Assembly: GCA_003008705.1 (NCBI GenBank)
Contig: PDUO01000094.1
Location: forward strand, 8,741-72,740
DNA from: Pezicula radicicola
Lineage: Eukaryota > Ascomycota > Leotiomycetes > Helotiales > Dermateaceae
Direction of reading: 5' to 3'
Length of the DNA: 64,000 bases
How positions within the stretch are numbered: position 1 is the first letter of the stretch; every line of letters starts with the position of its first letter. Under the pieces are notes generated by a model. The model saw only the letters and a list, made by a program, of their open reading frames with translations, was not told where the DNA came from and ran no database searches. Positions 21,616 to 33,877 of this stretch are shown here, piece by piece. The position numbers and the translations under genes were made by a program.

Positions 21616-24600
21616 ATGTCGGCTTCTTACAACCAAGGGAATGCGCTTCCTCCCTTGCTGCCTCCTCTTGCTCAAGTCACGAGTGTGCAACAGCAGCCGC
21701 CGACAATGATAGCCAGTATGACTTCTGCCCCAGCCATGCAGTCACAGTCAAACGCCGCTGCTCCCCCACAACCCCAGCCGCCGGCTGCCTCAGTCCCAGC
21801 CGCTGCTGGGCCTGCTCCTACTGCTACGAGTACTCCTGCTTCTCGCCCGGCTCCTCCTCCCTTGGATCAGATGCGAGCGTACCGTGCGTGTCTCAATTGC
21901 CGGAATAGGAAGAGCAAGTGTGATTTAGATATTAATGGTGGTCGCCCTGTGAGTCTGACTTTTCAATGCGTGCTTTGAGCTTGAAATTTTCATGTCTGTA
22001 GAGTCTTAATGAACTCTCAGCTTTGTAGACAGACCTCAAGGAGGTCTAAAAGCCTGCCAAGTCAGAAAAAAAAGTAAAGGCAAGATATCTATCTATATTG
22101 AGATAGTAGACCAAAAGCATAAGGTTTCCCTACGCATTTTGTCAGTTACGTTTTCTTTACCAGAGCTTGGTGATCTACTTCAGAGGATACTCTCTACAGA
22201 AATGATGGATCACCTACTCTGATGTGTCCATTGTGGTCTGCCTGCAGAAATGGGTCATTATTCTCCAATATCTGCATGCACGTTTAACTGACAAGATTGC
22301 TCAGCCCTGTAGAAGATGCCAGAGAGAGGCACGTGATTGCGTACTGGGAGAGAGTCATCGAGGTGGCCGTCGAGTGAGAAAAAAGCCAAAGGTTGAGGAA
22401 ACCCCAACTACTCCAACTACAAGCACTCCTCCGAAGTCAGGTACAGGTGTCTCAACGCCAACCGCAACTAGTTCTACCACTCAGTTTGGCTCTGTACTGG
22501 ATTACCCGCAATCATCAGCTCAAAACTTTCATAACCGCTACGACACAAGAAATGAAACGGGAGTATCGTGGCAGAATCCTACACCAACCACGGCTACCTC
22601 GGAGACTTCCAGTGTGCGGAATGCAGACCGAGGAAATGTAAGCTTTTCTCTTCAAGGCCGCTAGCTTGCCTTTGTCCTCACCGTCTTACCTCCTGTGAAA
22701 TTTGTACACGTCGATTGACATTAGGTACAGATAACAAGTCAATTGATCAGCCCTTCAAACACAATTGGCAGTCCCTATCAGCGGCGGCAGAACTCCAGTA
22801 GTTCAAAGCCCGGAGAACGAGGACCTGTGCACGAAAATATTGCGTCCGCAGATTTACAGAATCCTTCGGACGCTCTTGATATCTTAGCCCATGTGGCCGA
22901 CCAGACCGGAGACGGAGACTCTGAAGGAAGTGACCAACTTCAGCTGAACACTCACTTGAACCAGATGAGGCCCATTCCGCAGCGACCAGATCCTGGTCCT
23001 CCAGAGAATATACCTGATTTCTTTCACTACCAGCCCATCATCAACCGCGCCATCAGTCCAGAAATGATATACCACCTGTTCTCCAAGTAAGTCCCGACGC
23101 CTTATTCATGGCAACTTTTGTTAACAAATTTCAGCTATGAAGAATTCTTTCATCCATACTTCCCAATTATTCCCAGAGAGACCTTCGACCGTACGCGGCT
23201 TACCTGGCTCTCACGTGCAGAGCCACACTTGTTCTCTGCAATACTCACCATAGCTTCCAAGGATAATGAGCAGATACATCAAGTGTGCTATGAACACATG
23301 CAACAGCTCGTCTCAATGATCCTCGCTGGAGCCGAAGCCGATGTTGAGGCAGTTGAGGCGCTCTTACTATTGTCTCAGTGGGTATCGCATCGTCCACAAC
23401 AGCAAGTTGCCATTGGCCGAGGCGAAGAAGATAGAGTAGCGTGGATGTACATCGGTACAGCTCTCAGACTTGCTTACTTTCTTGGACTTGATCGTACTGC
23501 ATTCAAAAGCGAGTCCGGCCTTCCCCCGGCAAAGTTCAATCGAATGCGATTGGTGTGGGCAGCATGTTATATATGTGACCGTCAGGTATCTGTCCGTCTT
23601 GGAAAAGGGTTTTGGTCACGCGGGCCAGGGCCACTGTCTGGTTTGAAGTCGAGTGACTTTCCAACACTTCAGCCATTATCACCAAACGAAGACAACTGGT
23701 CATTAATTTTCCAAGCAAACCTCGAGCTGACGCAAATCTTCTCCAATGTCCACGACATCCTTTATGCATCAAAAGGGCACGGTTGGAAGGAGATGTTAGA
23801 GGGCAGGTATGCCAAATATCTTGATGATTTTCGAACGAGCATAAGGAGTTGGAATGATGTTTGGGGGACCCTGATATGTAAGTGCTTTGCCAACTTTGAT
23901 GGGCATCCGAACTGATATGTGCCAGGTTCGCCACGATTGAAAGCCAGCTTATTATTGACCTACGATTATCTCCGCCTCTATGTCAATGCATTTGCATATC
24001 AGGCTACGATATCTCGTGCTCTAGTCTATCAGAGGGATAGCCAGCACGCACCAGGCCGACCAATGCCTCTGATCAACTCCACTGCTCCAGATGCGCGGTT
24101 TATCTATGAAGCCCTCGATGCTGCAAAGTCGCTTCTGTCCACATTTAACAACTTTGTTGATCCTGAGACATTACGATATATGCCATCTTCATACTATCTA
24201 TTCATAATTTACAGCGCCGTCTTCCTATACAAGGTACGTGACGTGTAACGACGACACCACAGTTTGGTTTCTAACACTTGTTAGGCGAGGTCCACAACGA
24301 CAATGACTGACGAAGAACGAACCGGAGTTCGAAGAATGATCAACCAAACCATCGACCGCCTCCAGAAAGCGTCTGTGAGCGCCAACCACATGGGAAGTCG
24401 CTATTCGCGTCTCATCCAACTCCTCTGGCGGAAGTCACCAAAAGGGAACAATGGCCGCAACGAAGCACAAAACACACAAAGTATTGACAGGCGACTGAAA
24501 GCTCCCGAGAATGGAGGAGCTTCATCGAACCTCACAAGCGGTTATGATCCCAATGCACAATTCAACAACATGGGGATGAATCCTTTAGCTCAAACAAATG

Positions 24601-24800
24601 TTCCTAATGGAACCTTCTCCTGGCTCGATCTAGGCGCCACGTGGAACTTTGCAACACAGAATAATAACAGTGTTAGTGGAGGCAGTACCGGAGAGGTGGA
24701 TGATATGCTGGGAGTTGATACGGGCATGAGTCCGTTCGATATGAATCTCTTGACAGACTACAGGTTGTTGGATGGAGACAATCCGAATTTCATATTCTGA
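21616..24800 (+). CDS. Zn(II)2Cys6 fungal transcription factor
   Basis: Spliced from 21616-21948, 22305-22637, 22731-23086, 23135-23877, 23926-24233 and 24285-24800 into 862 residues. The Pro/Ala/Gln-rich N-terminus is followed by a Gal4-type cluster at residues 92-123 with spacing CX2CX6CX10CX2CX6C (CLNCRNRKSKC ... PCRRCQREARDC). The basic stretch GGRRVRKKPK comes next, fitting DNA binding and nuclear entry. Residues ~290-620 (LFSNYEEFFHPYFPIIPRETF, then ALRLAYFLGLDR and RMRLVWAACYICDR) match the fungal transcription-factor middle domain. The zinc cluster itself is interrupted by a 356-nt intron; retaining that intron would stop translation after nine more codons. The others are 48-93 nt. 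The C-terminus is Asn/Gly-rich. Target genes cannot be inferred. Confidence 0.9.
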
Positions 24801-25745
24801 TCCTGGAGTCGGTCTCTTGACGTCTTCGATATGGTTCTAGCGTGCACCTGGATTTAAAGCATGGAGTTGGGGAAAGTAGTTGGGGAAAGTCAATTAAGAA
24901 GAACGTCAAGGCGTATGGCGCTGCGTGGTGACCATGATGGTCCAGACCTGGTGTGTCTAATATTTCGTTTGACTTGAGAAAGTCAATATTCACGACCAGT
25001 CAACTGGTGAGACTAGTCCTTGAAAGACACCAAGCCTATTCTTTGAAACCGCACAAGCTTTTACCTCCCCAGGGCACACACGCCACGGCGCTAACCCCGC
25101 ATCATCATAATTGCAACGTTCATCGTGAGAGCCGTCAAACACCGACGGTGGAATGCACCCGACGCTCGCCTTTCGTTTAACAACGATAACCGTTGATCAA
25201 GTCCTTCAAACACCGCATACTACTTGTATCCCAGCCGGCCTTTGTCAATGTTCGTCAGCTGCTCTGTTCGATCTCAATGAATAATAATGGGACATCTTCA
25301 GCCTCTGCTCTTCATCTTCATTTGCAAAGTAGTCATGGCAGCTTTTCAGATCCGCCTCTAGTCGACGAAGAGGACTGTAACCTCTCACTCTCTTAGCGTA
25401 GAAAGTTTCCTCTTTCAGAACTCTTAGTACGGTGAAGGTCTTTTCCGCGCAGTAGTGGGGATCACTAGGAGGCTCGCGGATTATTGCCGGATTGCGCTGA
25501 TTGTCCCATGATGACCCCACGGCGGGGTAATAATGCCCGGAGTGCACTTGCTTTTTCTCTGGAGCTTTTGATGTTTCGTTCCCTCTCTTCCTTTTTTTAT
25601 TTTCTTCTGCTTCAAATACTTTGTACTTGATATCCTTACTTCAGACTTACTATCCGGTACAGCGAAAAACATAAAGCTTTTTGTTCTACATAATTGGATT
25701 TAGATTGATAAATATTGGAAGTCTAGAAACGGAAGAATCACAAAG
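24801..25745. other. intergenic region
   Basis: 945 bp between the regulator and the dehydrogenase. No gene or clear element seen; the short open frames on both strands look like chance. Confidence 0.5.
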
Positions 25746-27068
25746 ATGTCGAAACCAGCTGTTCTTCTAATCGGGGGCGTAACACATGTAAAGAAAGAAT
25801 GGGAAGAATGTTCCAGTTTCGCCGAACTAAAGGTATCTCAACATCTATCTTGATTCTATTCTCCTCCCAGTACACAACCAAACTCTAACCACGCCCTCAA
25901 AAATCCAGGAGTTCCAAGGCAAAACCAGAGCAGAATTTCTTAAAGCTTGCGAAGATGGAACTTTCTCCAACGTGGCAGCCATTTACCGATCCAACGAATC
26001 AACATCCCTAACAGGTCCCTTCGACGCAGAACTTGTCTCCGAACTACCCGCTTCCGTGAAATTCATCAACCACAACGGTGCCGGCTATGATAACATCGAT
26101 ATCTCAGCCTGCACCGCACGTGGAATTAGTGTTTCCTCTACACCCGTAGCTGTGAATTCAGCCACAGCAGATATTGCCATCTTCCTCATGCTGGGAGCAC
26201 TAAGACGTATTCATATTCCTTATGCTGCTGTACGTGAGAAGAAATGGAGAGGTCCTAGTATGCAATTAGGTCGAGATCCGCAGCAGAAGACTCTTGGTAT
26301 TTTGGGTATGGGTGGAATTGGAAGGGAGGTTGCTGTTAGAGGGAAGGCGTTTGGTATGAATGTTATATATCATAATCGTTCGAGATTGGCGGAGGATCTT
26401 GAAGGTGGTGCGAAATATGTTGTATGTTTTTCCTCCCTCATCAATCCCACCTCCAACGCCTACAAAACCTAAAACCAAAAAAAAAAAGAAAACTAACTTT
26501 CTACCCTCAAGACCTTCGAAGAACTCCTCTCAACCTCGGACGTCCTCTCCCTAAACCTCTCACTAAACGCTAAAACCAAAGGCATAATCAGCGCCCCAGA
26601 ATTCGCCAAAATGAAAGACGGGATCGTAATCGTGAACACGGCACGCGGAAAGCTCATTAATGAACAGGCACTTGTTGATGCTTTGGAGAGTGGGAAGGTG
26701 TTTAGTGCTGGATTGGATGTCTATGAGGAGGAACCGGTTATTCATGAAGGGTTGTTGAACAATCCTAATGTGGTTTTGTTGCCACATATTGGGACTGCTA
26801 CTGTTGAGACGCAGGTGAGTTTGTCTTGAGTTTCTTCTGCTCTTTGATGAACTTCCCAAGTACTCCCGCCCATTTCTTCTACTTACTCAATTACTCTGCT
26901 CTTATGAAGACATCTCACTAACAACCCCACCCCTCCCCACAGAGAAACATGGAACTCCTAGTCCTCGAAAACATGCGCAGCGCAATCGAAAATGGCACAC
27001 TAGTGACCCAGGTTCCAGAACAAAAACAAGGTACTTATTTATATTCCTCTCCAGAATTCCTTCCCTAA
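25746..27068 (+). CDS. D-isomer-specific 2-hydroxyacid dehydrogenase (glyoxylate/hydroxypyruvate reductase-like)
   Basis: Spliced from 25746-25832, 25909-26421, 26512-26814 and 26943-27068 into 342 residues. The NAD(P)-binding Rossmann motif is LGILGMGGIGREVA. The catalytic residues of the family are visible: Arg in NTARGKL, Glu in VYEEEPVI and His in LPHIGTAT; the substrate-side AGYDNIDI is also present. The enzyme should reduce 2-keto acids such as glyoxylate or hydroxypyruvate; cofactor choice is unclear. Introns are 76, 90 and 128 nt. The last ~10 codons are uncertain: reading on gives KQGTYLYSSPEFLP and a stop at 27068, while a GTACTT donor at 27031 followed by AAG at about 27093 could give a slightly different tail. 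Confidence 0.88.
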
Positions 27069-28372
27069 CTCCTAAACCCCTCTGCCGGATTAAGTCATGA
27101 AAAGAAAAATGGAATGGAATTGCTGATCTGACTATATAGGGTCGGAGGAGGGTTCAAAGAGTAGGTTGTGAGGTGGTTAACTACACAGGATTGTTTCGTT
27201 GGAAATATACGTTGGAAATATACGTTGAAGACATTGTTTGAAGTGGCAGAGACAGATTTGTGGTTTAGACGGAGGAGGTAGTGATACGAATTGAGGGAAC
27301 TGTTAAGGAGTGGATTTGTTATAAATATAGATAAGAAACGAAATAAATGGATGGTACAAATTAAGGGAAGTATAATTAGTGTTCTGTGCATTTGTTCATT
27401 ATCTTAAGGCAACAGAAAGTAGCTATAACATAACAAATGCCTCCCTCGAAACACAAACATCAAGCATATCTATTTACCAATGCTATTCCTCCTACTACAA
27501 ATGCCTTTCTTGTATACTTAATCCTCCTTAATTTAATCTCGACTTTAAACATAAATACCAAGTAAACATCTCATAAAGCTACTTTTTATACTATAAATCA
27601 CAACTAATAAACTAGTCTATTAACTTTTATAAACTCTATGGTGTTATCTTAACTAGTTTCTATAGACAGACCATCGCTTACTCTCCTTATCTACTACAAT
27701 ATATATACTTCTCTGTTGTATTACTACACTAATCTTAATACTAATTATTACTTTTATAAGTATAAAAGATATATCTACATTCTTAATCTTATACCTCAGG
27801 TAAGTACTGTACATTTACTTTTATCTATCTATCTTGTAGAATGCAAAACCTCCTAAAATAAAACAGTAACGATTCCTATTTTCTTCGCTTAACTATGATT
27901 CACATTTCGCAATAGGTTACAGATAAGTATCGAACCTCTAGAATTATTGGACTGTAGTAAGCGTAATCTACATACTTTTTTTTTCTGCATGTTGAAAGAT
28001 TTTTGATTTATAAGGTTAGTGCAGGTATACCACTTGCTTTCTTTTAACTCTATGAATGAAACGAGATCTCTAATAGAACATCAGTTGAAACTCACAACTG
28101 GATTAAGAAAGATATCTTGTTGAACAATCTCATTTTTTACATTAGCTTTCTCCGACAACCTTTATAAGCGCAAATTATTTGATTAGTATGGCTAATGTAA
28201 GTTCTACGCAGAAGTTCGACATTCTAAAAATATCTCCAACAACCTATTTATAATATCAAAACGCCTCTGAAAAAAAAAAGAATCAACCCCCAAAAATCAA
28301 AACACGAAATCTAAAAGCAATCTCGCTCTCCCTCCCTCTCTTCCTCTTCTTTCCCATCTCTCTCCCATCTCT
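27069..28372. other. AT-rich intergenic stretch
   Basis: 1.3 kb, strongly AT-rich from about 27420 to 28300 with many TA-rich runs and no convincing frame. It resembles the AT-rich block at 592-1786. It may be a decayed repeat, but no terminal repeats or transposase remnant could be recognised. Confidence 0.5.
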
Positions 28373-29088
28373 CTAATCCTTCCCACGAACCGCAACCCTC
28401 TTAACCTCATCCATCCAATCCAACATCCCAGAATCCCTAAATCCAGTAGTCATATACCACTCCGGAATGACCTCCTCAAGCATCTCCAATTTCCGTCTAC
28501 ACTCATCCCCGAAATCGATATCGGTTGGTGCGTTTGTAAGGATTGCTGCGTTGCCTGTTTTATCGGTTATGAGGAGTCGCATCATTAGGGTTCGGGAGCA
28601 GACGTCTTGGAAGACTTTTAGGGCTGCTTTGTCTCCTTTTCCTATTTTGTGTTATTTATTGGTTAGGTTATGTTAGGTTTGGGGACTGTGAAGAGAAGGG
28701 AGAAGGGAGGAAGGGATGGGTTAAAAGGAGGGAATTAGTACCGGCTGGTGGTGTAAATTGGTCTGGAAGTGCTACATCTTTTCCTTCTCGAATGTTGGTG
28801 AATTCAGAGAGTTTATAGCGGGATCGGTTTACGAAGTCCCATGCTTCGTAGAGGGTTGGATGGACTTGGTCGATCCCAGGGCCTCCCCATTGTGGGTGGT
28901 TTGTAATTGATCTGAATGGATTTAAAATCAGTATTGAATTGTTACTTCCTGGGTAAGTAATATGGGAGATTTTACTTGACTAGATCTTCGAGACGTTCAT
29001 CTATCTGTTTTCGTTGCTCGGTTGTTGGAAGAGGGAGGTCCTCTGGATTGACAACCCTGTCTCCGAACTTGATTTTGGTTTCTGCCAT
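28373..29088 (-). CDS. conserved small fungal protein, function unknown
   Basis: Spliced from 29088-28976, 28911-28742 and 28641-28373 into 183 residues. Introns are 64 and 100 nt with GTAAAA and GTACTA donors, and every junction keeps the frame. The product is a soluble, charged protein with no signal peptide or membrane segment. It starts MAETKIKFGDRVVNPEDL and ends in a Trp/Arg/Lys-rich tail (DSGMLDWMDEVKRVAVRGKD). The middle part FQDVCSRTLMMRLLITD and EEVIPEWYMTTGF looks like ordered helices. I do not recognise the family. The ordered composition and three clean junctions argue for a real gene. Confidence 0.72.
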
Positions 29089-29806
29089 TTTTGTCTTCGG
29101 TGAAATGAGTTTGGAAAGGCCTTGGGGATTTTGGAGAGTTATATTGAAAGTAGAAGAAGTACTTTTGGGTCTCGGATCACATATTTATGGAGTGTTTTGT
29201 TGTTCGCATCGGATCAATAGTGCGATATCACCATAGTGAACCCTTTCTTTCGCTTATGTTAGGGGTGATGGTGTTCTTGCTGTTTTTGGTGTGCGATGTC
29301 TCAAAGTAATAATGGGGGTATGTTATGTTCCATTCTTCATACTCTCTCTTCCATACTTGGGGTTGCTGCTTCGATTTGTTTCTTGTTTGAATCGTTGCTT
29401 TATTGGTCTCACTTTTGCTTTGGGTGTTAAGTATATCTTCAAATTCGTTAGTGTTCATTATGCGACTTCCGTCGCTTATTGTCTTCGACTACAAAATGGG
29501 CAACGCAGTAGAGAGAAAATCATGTAGTGGGCAGGTACAAACAAAATGTAGGACTGCAAGAGTGCGATCAGGATGCAGCTTCCATTTCCTTTAGCAGCTG
29601 GCTATTTCTCTGTCTCGCTCCTTCCAAAAAGTCCAACGAGCCAGATAGGACTTCCTTTCCCGGATTTCGTTTTCCTGATCCTACAACTTCATCACAATAA
29701 CATACAACTTTACAATCATAAATTCTTTTACTTCTTTTAACGAAATATCCAAGCACTACCTATACGACATACCTTACAGCCGCACATTCTACGGCACAGT
29801 GACAAT
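29089..29806. other. divergent intergenic region
   Basis: 718 bp between the small conserved protein and the tandem-module gene, holding both promoters. No gene seen. Confidence 0.5.
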
Positions 29807-31006
29807 ATGTCGCATAATGTCGGCTTCCAGCAAGAATTACAATTTGGAAATCCTGAAAATGGGACATCGAGCACAGTAAATAAGCGTAAAGGCGATAGGG
29901 GTGATGAGGATGACGAGAGAAATATGGATCCGTCTCAGCAACCGCGTCCCACAAAGTCCCCAAGAAAATCCTCTCCGTTCAGCGATACAGATGTCATCAT
30001 GAGCATCAACATGGAAGCCCTTCAGAAGATTATCGACCGACAGCAAACCCACATATTCCTAAAACGTCAATTTCCACTCACCACCAATCGGGTATGGCTT
30101 TACGAACCGGCCCCAGCCATGGCGATCACCCACCGAGCTACCATCAGCCATCAGCTGAAGCCTGGTGAGCTTCATCAAAATGATCTTCATATCCCTCAAA
30201 ATGCAGAGTTCAACAACTCGCCGCAAAGAATGGATAGCTTTGTGGTGGCATATAAGATAACTGAGTTACATTGCTTGCCAGCAGGCTCTGAAGTGAAATG
30301 GAAGGATCTACGAGGTCAGGACTGGTTGACTAACCGGCTGCCACTCACGGATCAGAATATAAAGTCGCATACTGAGGCTGATAATGACATGGTGCAATGC
30401 CTGGAACCAAAGTTGCGGGTAGTTTTTTCAGAAAAGCAGGAGGACGAAGTAGAGTATGAGGGTGAAGACGAGCAAGATAACGAAGGAGCGCAGGGAGCGC
30501 AGGGAGATACAGCTCAGCTACCATCTTCCACTGAGTTTTTACCACAACTCTATTTCCCAATCACTGTTGATACAGACATCACCATAAATATGACCCACCA
30601 ACAAATCGAGGATATTCTCACCAAAGAAAAAACCCACATATTTACGAAGAACGAGTATCCAGCTTCCACCAAGCGAGTATGGATATACGAACAACAACTC
30701 GCCAACGCCCTCCGCTACCGTGCTACGATCGATATTCCAAAAAAACCTGGTCAGCTTACTCAAGAAGATTTTAATATCCCTCAAAATGTGGAATTCAACG
30801 ACTCGAAGAGTGTCTTTAACTTCGCATATAGAATCTCAGACATCCAGAGCATTGATTGTGAATTGCCCTACATGCGAGAGAAGAAGTGGATATCCGGTCC
30901 GCCACCGCTTTCGGAGTCGAAAATCGGGCATGTACAAATAGAATATATGGCGGCTTCGGAAGATATGGTGGCAACATTGACACCACAGTTGAAGCCCTTG
31001 TGGTAG
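29807..31006 (+). CDS. protein with two tandem copies of a ~140-residue PUA/ASCH-like module
   Basis: A single exon of 399 residues. The first 60 residues are polar with several basic and acidic runs (NKRKGDRGDEDDER, PTKSPRKSS), possibly a nuclear signal. Residues 62-205 and 257-398 align along their length: SINMEALQKIIDRQQTHIF with TINMTHQQIEDILTKEKTHIF, NRVWLYE with KRVWIYE, HRATIS with YRATID, KPGELHQNDLHIPQNAEFN with KPGQLTQEDFNIPQNVEFN, and a terminal DMVQCLEPKL with DMVATLTPQL. An acidic linker (~207-235) separates them. The pattern of a beta strand, a Lys/His-Ile-Phe strand, WxYE and a closing YKI/YRI strand resembles PUA-like ASCH domains, which bind RNA or nucleotides. That resemblance is by eye only. 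Function unknown. Confidence 0.8.
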   Translation: MSHNVGFQQELQFGNPENGTSSTVNKRKGDRGDEDDERNMDPSQQPRPTKSPRKSSPFSDTDVIMSINMEALQKIIDRQQTHIFLKRQFPLTTNRVWLYEPAPAMAITHRATISHQLKPGELHQNDLHIPQNAEFNNSPQRMDSFVVAYKITELHCLPAGSEVKWKDLRGQDWLTNRLPLTDQNIKSHTEADNDMVQCLEPKLRVVFSEKQEDEVEYEGEDEQDNEGAQGAQGDTAQLPSSTEFLPQLYFPITVDTDITINMTHQQIEDILTKEKTHIFTKNEYPASTKRVWIYEQQLANALRYRATIDIPKKPGQLTQEDFNIPQNVEFNDSKSVFNFAYRISDIQSIDCELPYMREKKWISGPPPLSESKIGHVQIEYMAASEDMVATLTPQLKPLW

Positions 31007-31998
31007 TGAGGGTCATTGGTTATCAGTCGAGGGGGAGGCATGATGGATTATCAGCAAGGTGCAAGGTGTTTCGCTAAGGAGGAATTATTATTACTTCAAG
31101 TCTGTCGGTGGATGAGGTTTCAGTGTATCACTCCAAATAGAATACAATATTCTAGGTTTGCTATTGACCTACAAGTTCCTGCCTTCTGCAGTGTTGTGAA
31201 AGTGATCTTTATGAACAAGAATGGGGCTATGTGGCTGAGATGTTGTGAGGGATATCTTGGTTTTGTCAGGATTTTTTTTGAGTCTCGTTTTTTGTTGTGA
31301 TATGTTGGTGTATATGTTTGTTTAATTTTGACGCGTTGGGGATTGGTGGGGAGCAGTGTTGGAAACAATATATCGATATCGAAACGTGGGGAGAATCACT
31401 TCAAAGTTTACTCATTATAGCTGGGTATGTGGATTAATTATAGATTGGGTTCAGTTTACTAGGATTAAGATAGTTAACTTATTATATTTGGCAACAGTAT
31501 AAGTGGCTTATATTTTTATCTTTTTGGGGGGGTATCCATGTGCTAAGTTTACTGCAGTTTCATCATGGAGGTGCCATCTGATTGGTGCATTGAAAGTCCC
31601 AGTCTTCATACTTTGCAAAAGGCTACAGTGATACTTAGAGTCTAGGAATGGAAGTCAATTATCATCACTGCGAGGTGAAGTGAAGGGAGTGGTTCTTTCC
31701 AGCCGATCAAGGTTTTTTTGATTTGTTTGTGACTGTGATTTTCGATTCTTTGAATCTGAACAACGAGTTGAGTGAGTGTCAGATTGGCTGGAAATTGCAG
31801 AATGTATACTGCATAGTCTTGGTGAGATGGTATCGTTGGGCTAAAGAGTGTAACAAAACATATTTCTATTGCCTATACCTCCCCCCCTTAATTTGCTTCA
31901 GACCGCTTTCTTCCTGTATCTCATGAAATGCCTGCAATGGGGCCCAGATATGGGGAGTATAAGTCTGTTCTCTGTTCCCCGCTGTAGATCATATCCAT
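31007..31998. other. intergenic region
   Basis: 992 bp, moderately AT-rich. No gene seen; it should carry the 3' UTRs of two convergent genes. Confidence 0.5.
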
Positions 31999-32885
31999 CT
32001 ACAACATCATCATGCCAAATGCTACAGCGACCAAAGTTGTTCCGAAGACGTACTCGGATGAGAACTTGAGGATGGCGGCGGCCGACGTGGAGGATGTGGT
32101 TGCTGCTGCTGCCTCTCCGGTGGTGGTGCCCTCTTGGGAAGCTAGTAGGGCACATTGTTAGCAATAAATCTTAAATGGGCAAAAGTGTGAATGAGCTTAC
32201 TCTTCAAGGCAGCGCAAGCAGACATAAGAGTAGTGTTGGCCATCATAGCATCAAGTTGAGTGGAAGCTTGGCTGGCCTCGGCCTGGAGCTTGGCAGCCTT
32301 GGTAGCATTGCCCTTGGTGGCCTTGGTCAATTTAGTTTCGTTGTTGGCAAGGTTGACGAACTTCTGGAGCTTGTTCATGAACTTGCACTCGTCGGCAGTT
32401 TGGACAGCTGGGCAGAAAGACTGCAGGGTAGAGTTAGAGGTAAGTGGCTCAAGAGCGGCTGCTGCCTCGGAGGCCTTGAGTTGAATGGCAGCAGCTTTGG
32501 TGGCGTTGTTGTCGGTGACGGTTGCAACAGCAGTTTCGTTGGCAGCAAAGGCAATAAAGCGCTGGAGAGCGAAGGTCTTCTGGCAATCGTCGGTCGTGGC
32601 TTCTTGGGCGTCAACAATCTCGCAGGCAGACATCAGAGTTGTGTTGCTCTGGAGATCACTGAGAGTGGTGGTTGCGGTGCTGGCCTTGGCTTGGAGAGCG
32701 GCAGCCTTGGTAGCATTGCCCTTGGTGACCTTGGTCAGCTCAGTCTCGTTGTTGGAGACATCGATGAGCTTCTGGAGCTTGATCATCTCTTTACAAGTCT
32801 GGGCCGTGGTGAGAGTCTTGTTGCCATTGCCCTTGGCAGCGACGGCAGTGACCAAGGCGAAGGTGATGATTGCTCCGAATTGCAT
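31999..32885 (-). CDS. secreted, probably GPI-anchored protein with three internal repeats
   Basis: Spliced from 32885-32201 and 32141-31999 (59-nt intron with GCTAAC branch) into 275 residues. A signal peptide (MQFGAIITFALVTAVAA) leads into three ~60-residue repeats. Each begins with a Cys in a TCKEM/DCQKT/ECKFM context and continues KLQKLID, then NNET, NATKAA, LQAKAS, and closes with NTTLMSAC or a variant. Each repeat therefore has two Cys, likely one disulfide, plus NxT sequons. The second exon supplies a Ser/Thr/Ala-rich spacer and a hydrophobic tail (TTLVAVAFGMMML), as expected of a GPI signal; without splicing this tail would be missed. A cell-surface structural role is inferred; the family is not one I can name. 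Confidence 0.85.
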
Positions 32886-33877
32886 TTTGAAGAAGGGGAG
32901 AAATTGGTCTGATTACAGAAATATGGCAAGATTGAACAAAATGAACCGACCGGCGGAGAGAAAGAAGAGAAGAGTAGTAAGAAAGAAGATTGGGAGAGAG
33001 AAAAAGTTAGATGCTGATGGATGGAGATGACATTGATGGAGAAGAGAGGAGATATATAAACACATTTGAGAGGAGGCTCACGGTCTCATGATAACGTAGC
33101 CATTGTATGGGATGCCAAGCCGTCTGGGGTTATTTTCAGAGGGAACACTCATCAACGACGAACGCAAATACTGACAGCGGAGGATATGGACGAATGGTCG
33201 CCGTCGACCGGCGAGTTCGCTTGAACCGTCAGGCCTCCAGACCGCCCTTGAGCCTCTGTTCGTGTATCGACTGACCTCTGATGAAGCAATTGACTCGGCT
33301 GCAATAGGGTCTTGGTGAGTTTCGCTGACGAATACCACCATTTCATCTGAATTGTGAAGGTCTAAGCCTTCTGACGGTGCAGCGTCCAAAACACATTACA
33401 GCCAAGGATCAAAACATGCGATGCCAAGAGATCCGTCGGGAAAAAGGTAAATCATGGTGATCTGTGGCTGCTTGCAGAATGTGGGGATTAGGTTGAAACA
33501 ATCCTGGAGGAGTGTATGGTTCCAATTGCTTCAACGGAAGTGTTTCAGGAAAAGGTTGCGTCCGTGACGAAGCTTGGGACTCGCGATTGGCTGAGCGCGT
33601 GGCATTTGTGTACGACACTAGTGAGGACGGCATGTCATGAACCCAGCAATACCGGTAAGGATGAGCGTGTTTGTAGAGGCTGAGAAGAGAAATAAGGATG
33701 AATCTTGTAGGATGGGCCAGATGTTTGATCGGTTCGATTTTGACCGTTCAGGCTTCAAAAGGCATCCTCCATCCATCCAGACCCGGGTCCACTGTGAGTA
33801 CTGTAGGTCGGCAGGAAAGGTTGGGAGTTCCGATATGAGAAAATCCCAACCCCACTCCCACCAGCTCCTACCGTAGT

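Noticed and set aside
21351..21908. 185-codon frame upstream of and overlapping the Zn2Cys6 gene
   Set aside because: It covers a pyrimidine-rich leader and then overlaps the true first exon in another frame.
32175..33030. Long plus-strand frames opposite the repeat protein
   Set aside because: They are antisense shadows created by the repetitive, high-Ala/Thr codons of the real minus-strand gene.
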